DNA from: a virus | Length of the DNA stretch: 38,721 nucleotides | Virus record (IMG/VR): IMGVR_UViG_3300042112_000874 | Location: 1 to 38,721 of that record | Reading direction: 5' to 3' (one strand) | Shown here: piece after piece, positions 34,207 through 38,721 of the stretch | Layout: each line of letters begins with the position of its first letter | How positions within the stretch are numbered: position 1 is the first letter of the stretch | Notes under the pieces: model-generated | Databases searched by the model: none | Told to the model about the DNA's origin: nothing | Seen by the model: the letters and a program-made list of their open reading frames with translations, nothing else | Translations under genes and position numbers: made by a program

Positions 34207-34599
34207 TCAGCCGACCCCTGGGAATCCATTCGAAGATGTCACTCGGAGAAAGCTTGCAGAAGAGATGGGAGTGAGACCAGCGACAATGGTAAAAGTCGGA
34301 GAACCCGAGGACCCCGAGATAAACAACCTGTCTGTCCTGATCTCTCCCGAATAAGCCTCTGAACCGCTGAGAGTGAAGAAGTTTGAATTCGCCGAAGTGA
34401 GACCGTTCTGCGTGAATCCGACCGCAATGACCGTGGAAGACGCTCCAGTGTTCTTCACGGTGAAGAAGCGGGTGACTCCCTGAAAGGCAATTTCCTTGGT
34501 CGAGCCCAGGGCAACGTTCGATGATGTCACAAAGGGTGACGCCGAGATCTGGTACGCTGGGACGTACCCTTCGCCCCAGTTCGGATTGTTCATTGACAT
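34207..34599 (-). CDS. Small beta-rich protein, paralog A (possible virion decoration)
   Basis: One hundred thirty residues, ATG at 34599 with GGAGAG upstream. All-beta sequence (KEIAFQGVTRFFTVKNTGASSTVIAVGFTQNG, YSGEIRTDRLFIS-G, SPTFTIVAGLTPI) and C-terminus VTSSNGFPGVG. The 34677-35072 protein has the same layout and ending, so the two are duplicates. Such small Ig-like or beta-sandwich repeats are common in capsid decoration or tail proteins, but I cannot name one. Confidence 0.75.
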   Translation of the reverse strand: MSMNNPNWGEGYVPAYQISASPFVTSSNVALGSTKEIAFQGVTRFFTVKNTGASSTVIAVGFTQNGLTSANSNFFTLSGSEAYSGEIRTDRLFISGSSGSPTFTIVAGLTPISSASFLRVTSSNGFPGVG

Positions 34600-34613
34600 C
34601 TTTCTCTCCAGGG

Positions 34614-34636
34614 ATAACTATCCATTCTCGGATAGT
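34614..34636. promoter_or_regulatory. ATAGTTA element and inverted repeat
   Basis: GGATAGTTATC on minus, within ACTATCC-ATTCTC-GGATAGT (plus 34617-34636, 7-bp inverted repeat), directly before the 34599 gene. Same inverted-repeat words as at 16720-16734. Confidence 0.45.
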
Positions 34637-34676
34637 CGCATTCTAGAGTAACATATCATCGATTTGAAGTGATAAA

Positions 34677-35072
34677 TCAACCGACATTAGCGAAGCCATT
34701 TGAGCCAGTGATCGACGGAAAGTCAGATGACGTCACGTTAGTCAGGCCGACCATGATTGAGATCGGAGATCCCCCAGACTGGTCGCTCTTTGCCCAGATG
34801 CTCGTGCATTTCACTTCAATGGGGCCCACATGTTCCCCGGGATGCACATGAAAGTGATTTCCACCGTTCACACCGTTCTGGGTGAAGCCGAAATAGATGT
34901 CCTTGTTACCGTTGGAAGCGTCGTCATTCGAGACCATGACCCAGCGAGTGACATAGTCGAATCTGAACTCGACTGCGGAGGTGGCAACGAGCGAAGAAGT
35001 GACCCAAGGCCATGACGAGACCATGTACTCGGAAGAGTTTCCGTGGTGCGGCTTTACGTTATACAGTGACAC
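34677..35072 (-). CDS. Small beta-rich protein, paralog B (possible virion decoration)
   Basis: One hundred thirty-one residues. Same layout as 34207-34599: WPWVTSS start, FRFDYVTRWVMVSN, IYFGFTQNG, HVHPGEHVGPIEV, SPISIMVGLTNV, and the matching end SITGSNGFANVG. Ribosome site GGAAAGAGG. Paralog pair suggests a decoration or fibre-tip role. The preceding GATATTTAAGG may be part of its promoter. Confidence 0.75.
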   Translation of the reverse strand: MSLYNVKPHHGNSSEYMVSSWPWVTSSLVATSAVEFRFDYVTRWVMVSNDDASNGNKDIYFGFTQNGVNGGNHFHVHPGEHVGPIEVKCTSIWAKSDQSGGSPISIMVGLTNVTSSDFPSITGSNGFANVG

Positions 35073-35108
35073 ATTTTCCTCTTTCCTTAAATATCGTGAA
35101 ATTGCGCC

Positions 35109-35318
35109 TTAAGGAAACTCTCTGCGCCACTTTCCGTTTCCCTCGCTACAAAAGCATGAGTGCTCAAAATTGTAGAGCGGCGTGATAGACTCTTTGGGAT
35201 AACAGACGCTCTTGCATCTTTCCTCAAACTCCCATGTCAAGGACCCCCACGCGATGACACTCATGAAAGCCGCAAACATGAAGAACCATGTCATGAGATT
35301 CTCTTCCCTCTGGTTCAT
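35109..35318 (-). CDS. Membrane protein with cysteine pairs
   Basis: Sixty-nine residues; the ATG at 35318 shares its A with the AAA stop (TGATG). A hydrophobic helix (residues 9-25, MTWFFMFAAFMSVIAWG) precedes an ectodomain-like segment with four cysteines (CKSVC, CFC). Likely anchored with the C-terminus outside the inner membrane. Unknown. Confidence 0.62.
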   Translation of the reverse strand: MNQREENLMTWFFMFAAFMSVIAWGSLTWEFEERCKSVCYPKESITPLYNFEHSCFCSEGNGKWRREFP

Positions 35319-36469
35319 CAGAAGTCACCTCGACCAAAACTGTAGTTGCTCAACCCACCGCCCTTTCGGACCTCCGTGAACACGACCTCGAACTCGGTGT
35401 CGTAGTCCTGCACTCGGAAGACGTAGGTACCAGTGTTCGGGTCGACCTGGAAGAGGTGTTCCTGGCGGAGCTCAAGGTACATCCTCTCATCTGCCTCTGC
35501 CCACTCGTCACCGTCGTCATCAGTGGCCTTCTTGGCGATACCCTCCTCCTCGAGCCGAAGGCTGATGTTATTGTCGTAGCGCTCGTTGGAGATCATGTAG
35601 ATAGGGGAGACGTCGTACCTCGTGTTGAGGGGCTTCCACTTGCGGCCCTTCTGCTTCGGGGTAGTGACGGTCGGGACCCAGAAGACTCCACTATTGCCGC
35701 CAGCCGGCTTCACATTGAGGACCTCGATGGCGTCATCGAACTCTCCACCGTAGCGGTTGAGCTCGTCCACGAGGACCTGGAGCATGTCAAAGTTGAAGTC
35801 GTCACAGAGTGCGGAGAGGGTGGTGATCTTCTCCAGGTACTTCCCACAGTCTTGGAGCTTGTCCTCGCAGTACTCTCGGATGAACTCGGTGTCGAGACGG
35901 TCATAGGAGATTGCGTAGCGGAGTCGACTCGGTCGGTTGTGGAAGAAACCCTTCACCTTGTACCGGTCGTTGCAGGTGATGACCATCACCTTGTTCTGGG
36001 CGGTGTAGACGCCGTCAAAGAGAGTGAGGATGGACTCCTGCGCGTCCTCGTCATAGAGCTTCTCGAACTCGTCAAAGATGACCACAGCCGCCTGCTCGAT
36101 CCCCTGGATCGTCCGCATAAAGCGCTCGTCAGAGAAGGGAGTGTTGACGATGATGGTGGGGAGTCCAGAAGTCACCGCGACATACTTTGCCAGGAGAGTC
36201 TTACCGGAGCCCTTTAGTCCACTGAGGAAGACACCCACCTGGGTCCCAGGCTGGCGGTCGTAGAAGGTGTCGAGGATCCGTCGACCGTAGCGCTCCGTCT
36301 TCCCGTAGAGCTTCTTTGGAAGGACGAAGGCCTCGCTCTCCTCGAGGTAGTACTCTCCCGTGAGAGGGTGCTTGCACACCGTGAAGTTTCCAGGTGGAAG
36401 CTGGTCGCGGACGTCCATTCGAGAGTCAGTGGCCAGAGTCCAAATGTTGTCAGACTTGTGAAACTTCAT
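35318..36469 (-). CDS. AAA+ ATPase
   Basis: Three hundred eighty-three residues from ATG at 36469. Walker A GLKGSGKT (84-91), Walker B VVIFDEFE (129-136), sensor I region (VMVITCND), and an arginine-finger-like segment (RPSRLRYAI). The N-terminal 80 residues are conserved in phage homologues. AAA ATPases with this single-domain layout are common in jumbo and T4-like phages and may act as chaperones, unfoldases or clamp-loader-like remodelling factors. C-terminal 150 residues carry an acidic segment (DDDGDEWAEADE). A strong promoter is upstream. Confidence 0.85.
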   Translation of the reverse strand: MKFHKSDNIWTLATDSRMDVRDQLPPGNFTVCKHPLTGEYYLEESEAFVLPKKLYGKTERYGRRILDTFYDRQPGTQVGVFLSGLKGSGKTLLAKYVAVTSGLPTIIVNTPFSDERFMRTIQGIEQAAVVIFDEFEKLYDEDAQESILTLFDGVYTAQNKVMVITCNDRYKVKGFFHNRPSRLRYAISYDRLDTEFIREYCEDKLQDCGKYLEKITTLSALCDDFNFDMLQVLVDELNRYGGEFDDAIEVLNVKPAGGNSGVFWVPTVTTPKQKGRKWKPLNTRYDVSPIYMISNERYDNNISLRLEEEGIAKKATDDDGDEWAEADERMYLELRQEHLFQVDPNTGTYVFRVQDYDTEFEVVFTEVRKGGGLSNYSFGRGDF

Positions 36470-36485
36470 TGTATCTCCAGTGTTA

Positions 36486-36514
36486 ATTCTATTGGGAGTC
36501 TTCGGATTGTTCAA
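36486..36514 (-). promoter_or_regulatory. Sigma-70-type promoter of the AAA ATPase gene
   Basis: -35 TTGAAC (36509-36514), 17-base spacer, -10 TAGAAT (36486-36491), overlapping the stop of the upstream gene (36489). Confidence 0.7.
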
Positions 36515-36716
36515 GCGGGATGAGGGTGTAGTAGGAAGTGTTGAGGAGAATCCTGGACTCTCCGTCCCACACCTCGAAGTGCCAGTGGTTGCTACCGACG
36601 ACCTGGTCACCGGGCGGGCACACTCTCAAGAGAACACAGCAGATGTCCCTTTCCGAGCCCCAGTTGTCGATTGCTCGGTAAGTGTGTCCGACAGGGAGCT
36701 CACTCTGCGACGGCAT
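36489..36716 (-). CDS. Unknown 75-residue protein
   Basis: ATG at 36716, overlapping the 36700 gene by 17 bases. MPSQSELPVGHTYRAIDNWGSERDICCVLLRVCPPGDQVVGSNHWHFEVWDG is beta-rich with several cysteines. No family recognised. Confidence 0.6.
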   Translation of the reverse strand: MPSQSELPVGHTYRAIDNWGSERDICCVLLRVCPPGDQVVGSNHWHFEVWDGESRILLNTSYYTLIPLEQSEDSQ

Positions 36717-36942
36717 CGATGTCCTCCAGATCGGGCGCGTACACGAAACCCTTGCGTCCATCCCAGAGGACCTCGACCCAGTGATTCTTCGTCGCGTTTG
36801 AGAGTGTTCCTGTCCAGACGCTGACGATGAGGACATTGACGTGTGCAGGCACGTAGAACATCACGTTGTAGTCCGGAATCATGGGATCGAATTCTGTCTC
36901 GATCCTCGTCCGCATGATGGTGCCCGGGACGATGATTCTCAT
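36700..36942 (-). CDS. Unknown 80-residue protein
   Basis: ATG at 36942 overlapping the stop of the preceding membrane frame (ATGA). MRIIVPGTIMRTRIETEFDPMIPDYNVMFYVPAHVNVLIVSVWTG is beta-rich, ending acidic. No family recognised. Confidence 0.6.
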   Translation of the reverse strand: MRIIVPGTIMRTRIETEFDPMIPDYNVMFYVPAHVNVLIVSVWTGTLSNATKNHWVEVLWDGRKGFVYAPDLEDIDAVAE

Positions 36943-37133
36943 ATCCCCAGCTGGACCCTTATTGTTGCGAAGAGGACGTAGAAGAACCCGACGAGAGTTG
37001 CCTTGACAAGGGTGTCGACAATGAGGAATGCGCATCCAGGAGTTGAGTCAGATCCTCGATCACCTCCTCCTTCATCTCCTCCAGCTTCCCGCCCCTGAAT
37101 CTCACTGCCCATTTCCCGTCTCCGTTCTTCCAT
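36939..37133 (-). CDS. Possible membrane protein frame overlapping the upstream gene
   Basis: This frame ends FLIVDTLVKATLVGFFYVLFATIRVQLGI, a good membrane helix, and its TGA overlaps the next ATG (ATGA), as at many junctions here. But its only ATG starts lie deep in the 36959-37225 gene and its N-terminus reads as out-of-frame text. See the frameshift finding. Confidence 0.35.
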   Translation of the reverse strand: MEERRREMGSEIQGREAGGDEGGGDRGSDSTPGCAFLIVDTLVKATLVGFFYVLFATIRVQLGI

Positions 37134-37225
37134 AGGACGATGAAATATTCGAACCCTTCGCTAGGTGCGGTGAGTCTAAAGTACTTCTCTCTCCACACTC
37201 TCAGTTGCCCAGGGAGGACTTTCAC
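36959..37225 (-). CDS. Unknown 88-residue protein, possibly frameshifted at its end
   Basis: ATG at 37225 overlaps the 37222 stop (ATGA). MKVLPGQLRVWREKYFRLTAPSEGFEYFIVLWKNGDGKWAVRFRG is a convincing beta-rich start; the last 20 residues become Ser-rich (LSTPLSRQLSSGSSTSSSQQ), as expected when a frame runs past its natural end. The other frame over the same region codes a membrane helix. Confidence 0.55.
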   Translation of the reverse strand: MKVLPGQLRVWREKYFRLTAPSEGFEYFIVLWKNGDGKWAVRFRGGKLEEMKEEVIEDLTQLLDAHSSLSTPLSRQLSSGSSTSSSQQ

Positions 37226-37473
37226 TTCTTCTCGCCAGCGTCTTGACAGACTACACGAGAAAGTATCCTCGCTTCCTCTCCATCGACAAAGTACGCAACA
37301 GGCGCTCTCACGATACTTCCGAAAGGAGCCAAGAAATCACCGAAAGACCTCTCCCAGGCGTCTTCAAACCCTCCCAGGTAGACCCACGTCTCACCCTCAA
37401 CGATTCTCCAGTCACAGGTCTCGTCTTCCCATATTCGACGACTGACGAGGTCACCCGGCTGGAATCTTTTCAT
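37222..37473 (-). CDS. Unknown small SH3-like protein
   Basis: Eighty-three residues: MKRFQPGDLVSRRIWEDETCDWRIVEGETWVYLGGFEDAW. The PGDLV-start is the same pattern as several neighbours. Overlaps 37451 by 23 bases. Confidence 0.62.
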   Translation of the reverse strand: MKRFQPGDLVSRRIWEDETCDWRIVEGETWVYLGGFEDAWERSFGDFLAPFGSIVRAPVAYFVDGEEARILSRVVCQDAGEKK

Positions 37474-37723
37474 TGATCACCAGAATCTCATCTCGAAACA
37501 GCCAGCCGACTCCGTGATCGCACGATATGAGCGGCATCGGGTCTCCCTTGTCCCAAGGGCGAACCCACTCACCGATGACTATGGCGTGTGTGCCGATAGG
37601 AATCTCTACTTCTTCTTCTCTGTCGTCCATGAAACCGAGAGTGACCCTGTCACCGCCTCCGTGGCTGGCCTTCACCTCGATAAGAGTGCCTGGTGGCGGG
37701 TTACTCAATCGGGACGAGTTCAT
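37451..37723 (-). CDS. Unknown 90-residue protein
   Basis: ATG at 37723 (MNSSRLSNPPPGTLIEVKASHGGGDRVTLGFMDDREEEVEIPIGTHAIVIGEW). Beta-rich, ends WLFRDEILVINEKIPAG. Overlaps its neighbours on both sides. No family recognised. Confidence 0.58.
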   Translation of the reverse strand: MNSSRLSNPPPGTLIEVKASHGGGDRVTLGFMDDREEEVEIPIGTHAIVIGEWVRPWDKGDPMPLISCDHGVGWLFRDEILVINEKIPAG

Positions 37724-37889
37724 CTGTGCTCCACCCGTATGAGACCCTCTCGGAATCTCCGACATAGATGTCATGGTCACTCTTTCCCCGCCAGTCCATC
37801 TCAGACTTGATGACAACTGCGTAAACCACTTTTGTCATCGATTCCCTGAATCTCACTAGGGTACCGACCGGGAGCAGTTTCTCTTTCAT
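37701..37889 (-). CDS. Unknown small SH3-like protein
   Basis: Sixty-two residues: MKEKLLPVGTLVRFRESMTKVVYAVVIKSEMDW then SYGWSTDELVPI. Same short barrel pattern; ends with a start-overlapping neighbour. Starts after the methylase stop by 8 bases. Confidence 0.6.
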   Translation of the reverse strand: MKEKLLPVGTLVRFRESMTKVVYAVVIKSEMDWRGKSDHDIYVGDSERVSYGWSTDELVPIE

Positions 37890-37897
37890 GCTGTATC

Positions 37898-38677
37898 TTA
37901 TAACGCAGCACGGGAGTTTTCAACGAGATCTCTTATCCGGACGAGGGACTTCTCGTGGTATCCGGCGTCCCTCTCAGAACCGATGAACCTCCTTCCGTTC
38001 TTGAGAGATGCTATCGCGGTCGAGCCCGAGCCAGAGAATGGGTCGAGGACCACGTCACCGGGCTGGGTGTGGGCGAGGATGCACCTCTCGAGCAAGGCCA
38101 CCGGCTTCTGTGTCGGGTGCCAACTGCAGTACTCCCGACTCGTGGTGTGGTTGTTCTGCTGCCAGACGTCGGTGGGAACCTTACCGTTCATGAAGTCTTC
38201 ACCTGTGCGGATGTTCTTGGTCACCTTCCGCGGGACCTCGACCTGTGAAGGGAACCACCGGAGATCCGGGCCCTTCGAGTACATGAGGAGGTCCTCATGT
38301 TTTCGGGGCCACGTCTTCTTTGTCCGCCCACCCCAGTCGTAGGACCAGACGATCCAGTTGCGGTACTCGAGCTTCGCTTGGTGGTTCATGACCCCAAGCT
38401 TGAAACGCAGGAACGTGTCCGTCTTGGTCGTGCCCCAGACATAGAGGGCACCGCCGGGCTTCAGCACGACAGAGCACTGTCGTACCCAGGCGTCACACCA
38501 CGAGAGGTACGCGGCCTCGTCCTTCCACTGGTGGTCCCAATCATTTCCCACGATCTCGAAGTAGGGAGGGTCCGCGATGATGACGTCCACACTCTCCTCG
38601 GGAAGGGAGGTGAGTAGTTCCATGGCATCGACATTCCGGAGGTCCAGTCCACCAATCGCTATTGCATCGCTTGACAC
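37898..38677 (-). CDS. DNA methyltransferase (beta-class, N4-cytosine or N6-adenine)
   Basis: Two hundred fifty-nine residues from GTG at 38677 (GGAG upstream). IIADPPYFEI (DPPY at 36-39) is catalytic motif IV, and DPFSGSGSTAIASLKNGRRFIGSE near the C-terminus is the AdoMet-binding FxGxG motif I. This order (IV before I) is the beta class. HPTQKP matches the usual TQKP block before motif I. Whether it methylates A or C cannot be told from sequence. No restriction partner is visible, so it probably protects phage DNA. The remaining 44 bases to the window edge hold no gene. Confidence 0.9.
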   Translation of the reverse strand: MSSDAIAIGGLDLRNVDAMELLTSLPEESVDVIIADPPYFEIVGNDWDHQWKDEAAYLSWCDAWVRQCSVVLKPGGALYVWGTTKTDTFLRFKLGVMNHQAKLEYRNWIVWSYDWGGRTKKTWPRKHEDLLMYSKGPDLRWFPSQVEVPRKVTKNIRTGEDFMNGKVPTDVWQQNNHTTSREYCSWHPTQKPVALLERCILAHTQPGDVVLDPFSGSGSTAIASLKNGRRFIGSERDAGYHEKSLVRIRDLVENSRAAL

Positions 38678-38721
38678 GCGTTTATCTCCGTTTCATTCGT
38701 TTTCAGAGCCAATGGTAATCC

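Noticed and set aside
34084-34362. Plus-strand frames within the 34207-34599 gene
   Set aside because: The minus-strand frame has a paralog at 34677, so these are shadows.
26714-38721. Inverted 14-base match (GGATTACCATTGGC at 26714 and its complement at 38708)
   Set aside because: Several 14-mer pairs are expected by chance in 38.7 kb; not linked to genes of the same kind.
1-38721. CRISPR array, insertion sequence or integrase
   Set aside because: No regularly spaced repeats, no transposase or integrase motif found on either strand.

Overview
The window reads as part of a large tailed-phage genome (or a closely related phage-like element), probably infecting a member of the Myxococcota or a neighbouring deltaproteobacterial lineage. 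The phage reading rests on many very small genes with overlapping stop and start codons (ATGA, GTGA, TGATG), 19 tRNA genes plus a tmRNA scattered in clusters, a T4-type ATP-dependent DNA ligase, an adenylyl-ligase-like protein, a DUF3310 protein, an HNH endonuclease fragment, two DNA methyltransferases, a GH46-like endolysin candidate and a chaperone-type AAA ATPase. There is no host housekeeping gene. The host guess rests on myxobacterial-style cargo: DTGDT-rich lipoproteins, a calcium-binding (thrombospondin type 3) surface protein with a MYXO-CTERM-like segment and an OmpA end, a class III (Flp) pilin, and a small secreted protein resembling myxobacterial gliding-motility components. No capsid, terminase, portal or tail gene can be recognised, so phage identity is inferred, not proven.

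Layout. 1-2,000 (minus): partial MT-A70 methylase, two small exported proteins, tmRNA, a DTGDT lipoprotein and three tRNAs. 2,000-9,250 (minus): tRNA operons alternating with small genes, including four proteins with a shared N-terminal peptide, a secreted non-specific nuclease, a nucleotidyltransferase and a thioredoxin. 9,250-11,400 (minus): small unknown genes. 11,469-15,995 (plus): an operon with a cytidylyltransferase-like protein, an adenylyl-ligase-like protein, a polymerase-beta-type nucleotidyltransferase and a run of proteins sharing the N-terminal peptide MRITESQLRKIVREE. 15,996-20,508 (minus): unknown proteins, a UDP-glucuronate decarboxylase-like epimerase and the DNA ligase. 20,612-22,252 (plus): three membrane or coiled-coil proteins. 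22,199-38,677 (minus): the giant surface protein, a mini polymerase X, a HAD phosphatase, the pilin cluster, DUF3310, lipoprotein, endolysin, two paralogous beta-rich proteins, AAA ATPase and a second DNA methylase, with one plus-strand SET-domain gene at 32,309.

Most striking features. First, a short peptide (consensus M-[RK]-I-T-E-S-x-L-R-x-[IV]-[IVL]-R-E) begins at least nine otherwise unrelated proteins, is also present as a stand-alone 17-residue ORF, and has degenerate versions elsewhere in other proteins; this looks like a targeting or packaging tag. Second, three promoters share a 13-base box (CTATTCCAATTTC) exactly 13 bases from a -10-like hexamer. Third, the tRNA set includes structurally odd members: a leucine tRNA without the long variable arm, a UUU-anticodon tRNA with one, and a chimeric glutamine tRNA. 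Fourth, host-like surface and pilus genes sit inside phage-style overlapping gene strings.
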